Shown here in pieces: positions 1-9,548 of a DNA stretch of 64,000 nucleotides. The stretch comes from Granulicella sp. dw_53 (GTDB taxonomy: Bacteria > Acidobacteriota > Terriglobia > Terriglobales > Acidobacteriaceae), in contig NZ_JAAVUR010000003.1 of the NCBI RefSeq assembly GCF_018449545.1, positions 1 through 64,000 on the forward strand, read 5' to 3'. The notes below the pieces were generated by a model, which was not told the origin of the DNA, did not search any database, and saw nothing but the letters and a program-made list of their open reading frames with translations. The position numbers were made by a program, and so were the translations under genes. Every line of letters starts with the position of its first letter. Position 1 is the stretch's first letter.

Positions 1-521
1 CTAGCCCCAATACTGAACACACCCCAAGAAACCGCCGCCGCCCCATCTCACCAGAAAACTGTTCGCTCATGCCGAAATTATTGCATTGCTGGATTCAAAA
101 AAAGGAGACTGGTTAGAACTGCTATACAAATCGTTCGGATAGTGGTGGTTTTAGATGGATGAGACTACCGGCTTACGGATGTCTCGCCTTCCGCTTGCAC
201 CTCTAAATTCGTCCTTGCTGGATCGCTAAAGGATTGGGATGACGGTTGATCGATTCAGCTTTCCGTCAAACGTTTCCGCCATTGCTGGTAAATGCCTGAT
301 AGAGATTGCATTTGGAGGATTTGTACCAAGTCTTTTGGAGGAGTGAGTACCCTGCCACCTCTTGGCTGGCGACTGATGCAAGATAGCACGCAATTTGACG
401 CGTCGGTGGAAGAAGTAAATCCGTTGTGTTCGGGGCCAGAGGAGCCTACACTACTCCGGAACGCGATCTCATGTGGGATGTCCGCTTCGTTTATTGGCAT
501 TGGCCAAAGGGGGGTGCAAGC
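1..521. other. Intergenic start of window, no gene seen
   Basis: Short open frames occur on both strands, but none has a plausible ribosome binding site plus a protein-like composition. No tRNA-like fold, insertion-sequence end or strong hairpin was noticed. The region should hold the promoter for the gene starting at 522, but no clear -35/-10 pair was identified. Confidence 0.5.
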
Positions 522-1784
522 ATGTTTGCTTCGCTAGCGGCAAGATCACAGAAGACAGCATCCGTCGCTCCAATCAGTAAGCTGGCTCCGCAGCGCTCGA
601 CCTCTTTGCAACGATCTCGTTCCGACGTGCCCGTTCGAGAGGGCGTGTCGTCCGCGGCATGGAGCTTTGCCGACATGCAGGTGTTTTCTCCTGCGCGGAC
701 AAAAAGCGGAGGGGCTATTGCGGGCAGACACAGCTCCTCTCCCAATGTGGGAGGGACTGGGATTCAGCACGGCGGCGAGGGGCCAACCAAGACTTTCACC
801 GACGGAATCGATTTGAAAGCCGCCGAGCAGGACCTCACAGATCAAGGGGGTGGACCTGATGCAGGCACGAAGGCACCTGATGCGGGGACGAAAGCACCTG
901 ATGCTGGGACAAAAGCGCCCGATGCGGGCACAAAAGGACCTGACGCGGGTGCGCCGGCTCCGGCTACGGCCACGGCGGTCACATTTGCTACAGTCAATGC
1001 TTCAACTACGCCGGCCAGCATGAGTGCTCGAATCCCGCCTCGCATTGACCAATCCGTCGCCGTCACCCTCACGGGATCGAGCAGTGTCGACATCTCCGTT
1101 GACGGCGCATCAGCCACGAACGGGACAGCCACGCTGGATGGAGCGGCAACCAAGACCCTTAGCGCGAGTGGCGCCGTAGCCCTTCGCGGTACTACGCAGA
1201 CTGCAGCAGGTTCCGCCGGAATGCTTCGTCTTGTGGCCAAAGCTGGTGCGACCGTAGTTGGAACAAGCAACGCATTCACAATTTGTGCAATTCCGACGAC
1301 AGTGTCGATTGTCTTGGCCAATCTTATTACTGGGACTGAGCGTGGTATAGCTGTGACTACAAGTAATGACTCTGATAGTGGTCAAGTACCTGATCTCGAT
1401 AAGGTACAGATGTCGGAGAAGGTCCAGTATGTTAATGGCTTGGGTTGTTTCGCAGGAATTGTGAGTGGGAACAATTCGGGCTTTCTTCCGGCAAATGCTA
1501 GCCCTCATGGCGTGGATTCTCATGGCACTCCTATTGCGCTCCTTACGTCGGCTGGCTCGATCGATTCCAAGCAAGCGTTCGTATTCAACGACCTTCGTTC
1601 CGGAGCTGCTAACATCCCTGTAACTAACAGTGGCTTTAATATTCATCGAGAGGTCACCGCAGCAGCAGGTGGCGCTGGGACAGGATTCTCTATCACAACG
1701 TCGAAGGCTGGTTTGGCAACTACGGTCAACGGTTCCTCCGTTCAGGCTGGTAGTGGCAGTGCGACAGGGACTCAGGCTGTCTAA
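522..1784 (+). CDS. Repeat-containing hypothetical protein (PDAGTKA repeats, Ala/Ser/Thr-rich)
   Basis: Predicted protein of 420 residues, not recognised with certainty. The start at 522 is chosen because an AAGGGGGG stretch lies about 8 bases upstream; the frame stays open further upstream but has no such site there. Residues 1-110 are basic and Ser/Gly-rich, with no signal peptide or membrane segment. Residues 112-143 are four PDAGTKA/G copies plus a fifth PDAG, probably a flexible linker. The rest is rich in Ala, Ser, Thr, Gly and Val, like a beta-sandwich or surface protein, and ends in a Cys-poor region with several His. The plan (basic head, low-complexity linker, beta-rich tail) recalls proteins found near extracellular contractile injection systems, but no tail gene is visible, so this is only a hint. 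The next gene starts 4 bases after the stop and is probably cotranscribed. Confidence 0.6.
   Translation: MFASLAARSQKTASVAPISKLAPQRSTSLQRSRSDVPVREGVSSAAWSFADMQVFSPARTKSGGAIAGRHSSSPNVGGTGIQHGGEGPTKTFTDGIDLKAAEQDLTDQGGGPDAGTKAPDAGTKAPDAGTKAPDAGTKGPDAGAPAPATATAVTFATVNASTTPASMSARIPPRIDQSVAVTLTGSSSVDISVDGASATNGTATLDGAATKTLSASGAVALRGTTQTAAGSAGMLRLVAKAGATVVGTSNAFTICAIPTTVSIVLANLITGTERGIAVTTSNDSDSGQVPDLDKVQMSEKVQYVNGLGCFAGIVSGNNSGFLPANASPHGVDSHGTPIALLTSAGSIDSKQAFVFNDLRSGAANIPVTNSGFNIHREVTAAAGGAGTGFSITTSKAGLATTVNGSSVQAGSGSATGTQAV
855..950 (+). repeat. 21-bp tandem repeat coding PDAGTKA
   Basis: Four full 21-base copies start at 855, 876, 897 and 918, followed by a partial copy from 939. Each codes Pro-Asp-Ala-Gly-Thr-Lys-Ala, with Gly at the end of copy four. 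Third codon positions vary between copies while the peptide is kept, so selection acts on the protein. An in-frame tandem like this can change copy number by slippage. Confidence 0.9.
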
Positions 1785-1788
1785 GACA

Positions 1789-2208
1789 ATGACCGAAGCC
1801 GATCAATTCGCAGCTACACTCGCTTACGCGACGTGGCCAGACAAAGGGATGATCGTGCGTGGCCGGCGTCTCACTATTCTTACAATGCGAGAATGCGTCC
1901 GCCCCAATGAGACGACCCAGATCATCCATGTGGCCGAGGCGATAGATCCGAGCGCTGTGCTCTACACCATGGGGCCGAAAGCAGTATTAGGGGAACAAGT
2001 CGATGGCAAGCTTGTAACGGCGCCAGAGGTGGAGGACGGCGATGCTCTACTGCCACCCGGTCTCTACGACGGCCCAGTCGTTCCAGGGCCGGCGGTCGAT
2101 TACGGCTACGAGATGTCAACGTATCGGTTCGAGACACCTGGAGTGCATCGGATCGTATGGCACCTTGGGGACCTCGTGTCCAACGAGCTTCTCATTTTTG
2201 TGGAGTAA
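1789..2208 (+). CDS. Hypothetical protein, translationally close to the repeat protein
   Basis: 139 residues, start ATG at 1789, only 4 bases after the upstream stop, which suggests translational coupling; the same frame stays open upstream but that part overlaps the previous gene. Not recognised. It has no signal peptide and no membrane segment. The sequence alternates hydrophobic strands with Pro/Gly turns (for example TMGPKAVLG, LLPPGLYDGPVVPGP) and ends in a strand-like segment, LVSNELLIFVE, in the style of a small beta-sandwich or immunoglobulin-like domain. Because of the tight spacing, its product probably acts with the repeat protein, for instance as a partner or cargo adaptor; this is inference only. 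Confidence 0.55.
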   Translation: MTEADQFAATLAYATWPDKGMIVRGRRLTILTMRECVRPNETTQIIHVAEAIDPSAVLYTMGPKAVLGEQVDGKLVTAPEVEDGDALLPPGLYDGPVVPGPAVDYGYEMSTYRFETPGVHRIVWHLGDLVSNELLIFVE

Positions 2209-2416
2209 TAACGGCACCTAATCATGCATGAAAGGTCTTTGGTGCCTGTGGTACTTACTCGATAATCTGTGCGGCCAGACTTAACGAGGCTGATGTCGTG
2301 CTTGGTGGGAATGAAATGCGGTGGCGTCAGCAATTTTTCGCATCCAGCTTATTCGAGGGACATCAAACTGCTACAACGTTATTTATATAGAGAAATAGAA
2401 AGTAGGTTCGTTCACA

Positions 2417-2890
2417 ATGGAAGAACAGTTGGCCAGCGCTGCCGTTAACTCATGGAAGATTGTCATCGGCCGTATCGATCACGCTATCGCGGCGCTTGAT
2501 GACGAACAATTTCAGAGACAGATAGCACCTGGAAAGAATCGTCTTTTTTATCTCATCGGCCATCTCACTGCGATTCACGACCGCATGTTTCCCCTGCTCG
2601 GACTTGGGGAGCGACTTCACCCTGAATTGGATGAAGTCTACGTTACAAATCCAGATAGAGCGCTTCCTGATTCTATCTCGGCCTCCGACCTCAAACGAAT
2701 ATGGAGCGAGGTCAATAACCGCCTTACCACTGCTCTTGAAGCGCTGACAGCGAGAGAATGGCTGCAGAAGCACGGTGCGGTCTCCGATGAGGACTTCGCC
2801 AAAGATCCTACGCGCAATCGCATTGCAGTCTTGATGAGCCGCACCAATCACGCGTCGTTCCATGCGGGCCAGGCCGTTTTGGCAAAATAG
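2417..2890 (+). CDS. DinB-like four-helix protein
   Basis: 157 residues matching the DinB/YfiT-like superfamily in length and motif layout. These are four-helix bundles that carry a metal ion through three His and often act as thiol-dependent transferases or have unknown function. The visible likely ligands are the His residues in GHLTAIHD (near residue 49-54) and in NHASFHAGQ near the C-terminus. Start ATG at 2417; no strong ribosome site precedes it (AGAAATAGAAAG about 20 bases upstream). It is monocistronic, facing the LVIVD gene, with two hairpins in the gap. The substrate cannot be told from sequence. Confidence 0.85.
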   Translation: MEEQLASAAVNSWKIVIGRIDHAIAALDDEQFQRQIAPGKNRLFYLIGHLTAIHDRMFPLLGLGERLHPELDEVYVTNPDRALPDSISASDLKRIWSEVNNRLTTALEALTAREWLQKHGAVSDEDFAKDPTRNRIAVLMSRTNHASFHAGQAVLAK

Positions 2891-2920
2891 TTCTAAGGTT
2901 CTAACATTACTGAATTTAAG

Positions 2921-2954
2921 GACATGACCGCCACGTATCCGTGGCGGTCATGTC
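2921..2954. terminator. Perfect 15-bp hairpin, likely bidirectional terminator (first of two)
   Basis: Arms 2921-2935 and 2940-2954 are exact reverse complements with a TATC loop. It lies 31 bp after the DinB-like gene stop in a convergent gap. No T-tract follows on either strand, so it may act as a roadblock or RNA-stability element rather than a textbook intrinsic terminator. Confidence 0.65.
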
Positions 2955-2960
2955 TATTCA

Positions 2961-2995
2961 GAAGATGCCACCTGATCAGATCAGGTGGCATCTTC
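2961..2995. terminator. Perfect 17-bp hairpin, likely bidirectional terminator (second of two)
   Basis: Arms 2961-2977 and 2979-2995 are exact reverse complements around a single base, so the real loop must open a few pairs. It ends 3 bp from the stop codon of the minus-strand LVIVD gene. It is unrelated in sequence to the first hairpin, so the pair is not a duplication. Likely serves the minus-strand operon. Confidence 0.65.
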
Positions 2996-2998
2996 GGT

Positions 2999-4944
<1,946 letters not shown>

Positions 4945-4948
<4 letters not shown>

Positions 4949-5679
4949 TGTTTCTCCTTGGAAAGCATGTGCCGCATGATGTCGATCTCTGCTTGCTGCG
5001 TGTTGTCTACATCGGACGTGAAGTCAAACAAGATGGGATCCTGACAGGCTCCCGGCGTGTCAAGGAGTTGCTTCACCATTGAGAGCGCCCCGGTGTGGTG
5101 TTGAATCATTCCCACCAGAAAGAGGTGATCGAACTGTTCGCTTGTTGCCTCTTTCAACGCGTGCATCTGTTGAGGCGTCAGCATCCCAGGCATCATTGGC
5201 ATGGACTTCATATGCTCCATGCCTGCCATACCTTCCATGTGATCCATATCGGCGCTATCGGATAATGGAATGCCGCGATCCGAGAGCCAACGCTTCATGA
5301 AGCCCATCTCGTCCGTTTGCGAGATGCTGATGCGTTTGCCCAACGCCAGAAGATCCTGGTTGTGACTTCGCGAGCCCATCAGTGCTGTCATCTCAACGGC
5401 CTGCCAGTGGTGCATGATCATGCCACGCATGAACGCGATATCGGCATCGGAAGGCGTCCCCAGCGGGGGAGTCGTGTTCGTGGACGGAAGAGTCTTGTTG
5501 CTCTGTCCAGGTGCGCCCGGCTGCACCACTACTACGCCACCGGTCGCAGCCTGAGTCGATTGCCCAACAGTTGCTGTGGTGCTCAGGTAAAACAACATTA
5601 CGACGGCTGTGAGATATCTGGGTAACTTTGCAGCTTTAAGCAGTCTGAGAGCTAGGGTTGTGATGTTATGCACAAACAT
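4945..5679 (-). CDS. DUF305 family protein, Met/His-rich
   Basis: 244 residues: an N-terminal membrane or signal segment (about residues 20-40) followed by a DUF305 domain of the ferritin-like fold. Two characteristic helices are visible, FMRGMIMHHWQAVEM and FLVGMIQHHTGALSM. Each has a His-His pair, as expected for a metal-handling bundle; family members have been linked to copper. Between them lies a Met/His stretch (DMDHMEGMAGMEHMKSMPMM) that resembles copper-binding Met motifs. Start ATG at 5679 is 27 bp after the receptor stop; its stop overlaps the LVIVD start by 4 bp. Copper or other metal binding in the periplasm is a fair inference; enzymatic activity is not. Confidence 0.88.
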
Positions 5680-5706
5680 GAGATTAGTCCTTGCTATGTG
5701 CTGGGA

Positions 5707-8700
5707 TTAGAAAGAAAGTTTGAGTGCAAATTGTATATTGAACGGCTCACCATAACCCAGACCTGGTGCTCCTGAACCGTTACGTGTCTGGGTAATAAGG
5801 CCGAAGGTACTGCTAGCGATATTCGAGACGGTTGGGTTAGCAAAGTTGTTGAAGTTGAAGATATTGAAGATTTCTACGCGAAGCTCCGACATGACCTTCT
5901 CCGTGATGGGTGTGTGCTTGAACATCGAGAAGTCAATTGTTTTGAAGTTAGGGCCATAGAAAGAATCGCGTCGTACATTGCCATAGGTACCTGCGGCAGG
6001 AAGTGTGAAGTAAGCGTTATTCGCGTTGGTTAGCCAGCGATATTGGCGACCACTGGCCGTACTCGTGGCAAGCTGCAACCCTGTGTAGGGATTGGCTCCG
6101 GCCACCATGTTCGGGCGATCCTTGAGTTGGCCGGTCTTGCTGTTGTCGCCGTTAACCAGGGGACTGATCGGCAGACCAGTCGAGTAGGTGTACAAGGCGT
6201 TCAACTGCCATCCGTTGGTAAGGCGCGGAATCGCATGGAAGAGTTGTGGCACGTTGTAGTATACGAAGCCGTTCAACGTGTGGCGCGCGTCAAAGGTGCT
6301 TGGACCATAGTCTTGATGGAGGTTGTAGCTGTTCATGGGTGTGGTGTCTGAGGAGCTGTCGTCCATCGACTTCGCCCAGGTGTAGTTGAGTGTAGTTTGA
6401 ACGCCATGCCATGCGGCCTGCTTCACTGTTGCCTGAAGAGAGTTGTAGTTCGAAGAAGCCGCAAAGTTCAGTTGATTGATTCCCCCCAATGTCTTGCCGT
6501 TCAGGAAGATCTGATTCTCGTTGGGGAACAACGTCGTCTGTGAGAAGGGACGCGGACCTGTCGTGCTTGTTCCGTTGGCGACAGGCTGGTTAAGGTCGTA
6601 GAGCACGGGAAGACGTCTGCCCTCCGTGCCAACGTAACCTACAGTAACCAGGGTCGACTTGGAGAGTTGCTGCTCGATGTTAAGGCTGAAGACCTCCGCG
6701 TAGGGCATCTTGAAGTTCGGATTGATACCGAATGCGCCCACTTGTGGGGCAGCTGCTCCCGTAAATGGATTGATTCCGACTTGCCATTGCACATTGTTTG
6801 CATTGAAGATCGCAGCCGCGTCGGGACCAGCAGGATTGTTCTGCGCATAGGCGGCTCCTCCATTTGTGGTGACACCCGAGATCCAATTGTTCATAGGAGG
6901 AAAGTCATAGAAGATACCAAACGAACCTCGTAGGACGGTCCTGTTGCTATCCAACGGAGAGTAGGAGAACCCTACCCGCGGAGCAACCGCGGCATAGTAG
7001 TTGTCGTAGAGCTTATGCTGAAACCCGGGATTTGGTCCAGGGACGAAGCTATACACATCGTCTTTTTCGGCGTGTATTACGCCGGGGATGGTATATCGAA
7101 CACCGTAACTGATATTCAACTTCTTCGCAGCCTGGAAGTTGTCCTGAATCCAGAGATCTTCTGTAGTCATCGTCCACACCCGCTGTGCGTTGCCTTGGAG
7201 AAGCCTCGCGCCAGCGGAGTTGGATGGGGTGCCGTTCAGAAAATCCGCCACATAGCTAAGCGAATTGCAGGTGGCCGACGTGGTAAAGCCGAGAGTCGCA
7301 CAGTAGCCCAAGGCAGTAGAAGTAGCCGTGGACCCACCACCGAACCAGGGGCCGCGAGTTCCATCGAAGGTGAAGGTGCCGCGGGCGCTAGAAAAATAAA
7401 GTTGATTGACGTTCGAGTGCCGGTACTCGCCGCCGATCTTGAGTGCATGGCGCCCGATGGTCCAATGTAGCGAATCGGTGATGTGGCCGGTGACATCGGT
7501 GCGGCCGGAGGGCTGAGTTGCGCCGCTGATGTCGAAGCCGTTGACCGTAATAGTCGGTGCGCCGGCTGCAATAATTCCTGAAAGGCCAAGATTCAACCCC
7601 GCGTTCGCAGGGAAGAAGTTCTGGCTCGCGTCATTGAATGTCTGTAGGAAGTAATTTGTAGCCAACGTGACTTGATTCAGAAGGTGGCTATTGAAGATGT
7701 AGCTGTGCACAACGGAGAAGTTGTGAATGTGCATCGGCGCCGTCTGGAAGTACTCGGCAAAGCTCGAGTTGGTAACCGGCGCCGTCTGTCTTCCCGTTGT
7801 ACCGAGATAGCGCGCAGAAAGTGTCTGCTTCTGACTGAAGGTGTGATCGAGTTTAATAATGCCGTTGTAACTGTTATAGTTTGCGATCCCGTTCGCAAAA
7901 TAATTGCTGTTTGTAGCAGCCCCGGTTTTGGAATCAGCTGGAAAAAGAACGTTGTAAAGGTTCAGGCTGAGTTGGTTTGGCGTCAGGCCGTAATTGGCCA
8001 TGTATTGCTTTGCCGCATTAATCCATGCGTCGGAGAGAACTGTATCGGTAATTGCGGTGTTGGCTTTGGCGATCTGGATTTCACCAGCAGTAAACAGGAA
8101 GGTATGGTCTTTCCAGATTGGTCCCCCCAGAGTAAAGCCTCCCTGATGATTACGAATAAGCTGTTTGCGGCTACCCACCGGCGCAACCGGTGAGATCGCA
8201 GCGAAGTACTCGTTTCTATCGAAGTAGAAGACATCGCCGTGGATGTTGTTGGTGCCAGACTTGAGCACCATGTTGGAATTGGCACCGGCATTGCGCCCTT
8301 GATCAGCTTCGCCCGCGGACTGCATAGAGAACTGGTCGATGGCTTCAATCGGGATGAGACCGCCAGCCACATTTGCGATGCCACCCTGGTTTGACGCGAC
8401 GAGACCGAGCCATGGATCCACATTGTCGGCTCCGTCCACCTGAAAATTGATACTCGCAGTGCGTGAACCGTTGACCGAGTTTGCGAGCGCACCAACGCCA
8501 GGAGCATACTTCACCATTTGAGTGAAGTTTCTACCATTCATCGGCATCTCTTGTACTGACTTGGAATCGATGACTGCGACCAGAGCACTGGAAGTAGTAT
8601 CGGTCTGAATGGAGTTGGCAGTGACATCGACGACGGTAGTCTCAGAGCCTATGGCGAGATCTACTTTGAGGCTTGTGACCTTGGTTACGGCGACCTCGAT

Positions 8701-8976
8701 ACCATCGATCTTCTTAGTCGCGAACCCTCCCATCGAGACGGTCAATCGATAGATGCCGATGGGCAACTCCGGAAAGAGAAAGTCGCCGCCGCTACCAGAC
8801 TTGGCGTTTTGCACAAAGCCGGTAGCAGGATTCATGAGTTGTACAGAGGCGCCAGCGACAACGGCACTTTGGCTGTCGACGACTGTCCCGGCTACTGTGC
8901 CACGAAAGGTCTGTCCAAAGGCAGGAATAGTTATATACAAAGCAAGAAATAGAGCGATGATCCAGGTCTTCTGCAT
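5707..8976 (-). CDS. TonB-dependent receptor, Oar-like (receptor 1)
   Basis: 1089 residues from the ATG at 8976, chosen because CAGGAGACC lies about 7 bases upstream and the signal peptide (WIIALFLALYITIPAFGQ) begins right after it. Domain order: signal peptide, carboxypeptidase-regulatory-like beta domain (about 22-105, GTVAGTVVDSQSAVVAGASV), plug (about 115-220 with MNGRNFTQ), then a long beta-barrel ending in aromatic NIQFALKLSF. This is the Oar-like layout that acidobacteria hold in dozens of copies. It takes up bulky substrates across the outer membrane using TonB energy. First gene of an operon with DUF305 and LVIVD proteins, which may bind the same ligand. Confidence 0.93.
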   Translation of the reverse strand: MQKTWIIALFLALYITIPAFGQTFRGTVAGTVVDSQSAVVAGASVQLMNPATGFVQNAKSGSGGDFLFPELPIGIYRLTVSMGGFATKKIDGIEVAVTKVTSLKVDLAIGSETTVVDVTANSIQTDTTSSALVAVIDSKSVQEMPMNGRNFTQMVKYAPGVGALANSVNGSRTASINFQVDGADNVDPWLGLVASNQGGIANVAGGLIPIEAIDQFSMQSAGEADQGRNAGANSNMVLKSGTNNIHGDVFYFDRNEYFAAISPVAPVGSRKQLIRNHQGGFTLGGPIWKDHTFLFTAGEIQIAKANTAITDTVLSDAWINAAKQYMANYGLTPNQLSLNLYNVLFPADSKTGAATNSNYFANGIANYNSYNGIIKLDHTFSQKQTLSARYLGTTGRQTAPVTNSSFAEYFQTAPMHIHNFSVVHSYIFNSHLLNQVTLATNYFLQTFNDASQNFFPANAGLNLGLSGIIAAGAPTITVNGFDISGATQPSGRTDVTGHITDSLHWTIGRHALKIGGEYRHSNVNQLYFSSARGTFTFDGTRGPWFGGGSTATSTALGYCATLGFTTSATCNSLSYVADFLNGTPSNSAGARLLQGNAQRVWTMTTEDLWIQDNFQAAKKLNISYGVRYTIPGVIHAEKDDVYSFVPGPNPGFQHKLYDNYYAAVAPRVGFSYSPLDSNRTVLRGSFGIFYDFPPMNNWISGVTTNGGAAYAQNNPAGPDAAAIFNANNVQWQVGINPFTGAAAPQVGAFGINPNFKMPYAEVFSLNIEQQLSKSTLVTVGYVGTEGRRLPVLYDLNQPVANGTSTTGPRPFSQTTLFPNENQIFLNGKTLGGINQLNFAASSNYNSLQATVKQAAWHGVQTTLNYTWAKSMDDSSSDTTPMNSYNLHQDYGPSTFDARHTLNGFVYYNVPQLFHAIPRLTNGWQLNALYTYSTGLPISPLVNGDNSKTGQLKDRPNMVAGANPYTGLQLATSTASGRQYRWLTNANNAYFTLPAAGTYGNVRRDSFYGPNFKTIDFSMFKHTPITEKVMSELRVEIFNIFNFNNFANPTVSNIASSTFGLITQTRNGSGAPGLGYGEPFNIQFALKLSF

Positions 8977-9548
8977 TCGTGGTCTCCTGTGCCGCAACTT
9001 GGATAGCAATTTTTGAGCGCACTACTCTGTAACCCAAACGATGTGGGTTTATGGGAATCTGTTTTGGTATTACTGAGGCGGCTATCAGGTTGGTGACAGG
9101 CTCAGAGCCTGCCAGCACTGCGGATTTCGAATAGATGGAAGGAGCACCTATATCTTTGGCTCATCACCGTCGGTGAGTCTCATATCATTCGCCAAGAAAT
9201 ATAAAGTATTGCCACCATTCGTCAATCGTAGACGAGGTGAAGCTATAGAAATTACACGCCTGGGGAAGATCAAGAAAAGCAATGGAGTAGTTATCCAAGT
9301 AGTATCTTCATTGACAGATATCGTCAACAAGATTTTCTACATAATCCAACAGTAAGGTATCGCTTATCCCACACGAACCTTATAAGGCGCTGGCAATACA
9401 TACTCTCTCGAAAATCGTAGGAGATTTTACTGACTCCGCAGATCAGTAGTTCTACGGAGCATCAGTAATGAAGCAAAATCTAAGCTTCATGGCGACGTGT
9501 TTCGCCGCTGCATTTCGATCGTACAGATTCTCCACTCAAGCAAGATCG
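8977..9548. other. Intergenic region upstream of receptor 1, no gene seen
   Basis: 572 bp between two minus-strand receptor genes. Open frames of about 60 codons at 9148-9355 on both strands are AT-rich and show no family signal. A short CAGGCT/AGCCTG stem sits at 9097-9111. It should hold the promoter of the receptor-DUF305-LVIVD operon and the end of the upstream transcript, but neither could be pinned down. Confidence 0.5.

Noticed and set aside
855-950. Regular short repeats that could suggest a CRISPR array
   Set aside because: The 21-bp units are directly tandem without spacers, in frame, and vary at silent positions, so they are protein-coding repeats.
842-1321. Minus-strand 159-codon frame over the PDAGTKA repeats
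   Set aside because: Repetitive VPASGAF translation is only the antisense reading of the repeat; no ribosome site or family signal.
9148-9355. Overlapping 60-codon frames on both strands
   Set aside because: Both lie over the same AT-rich stretch, have no ribosome site and match no family I know.
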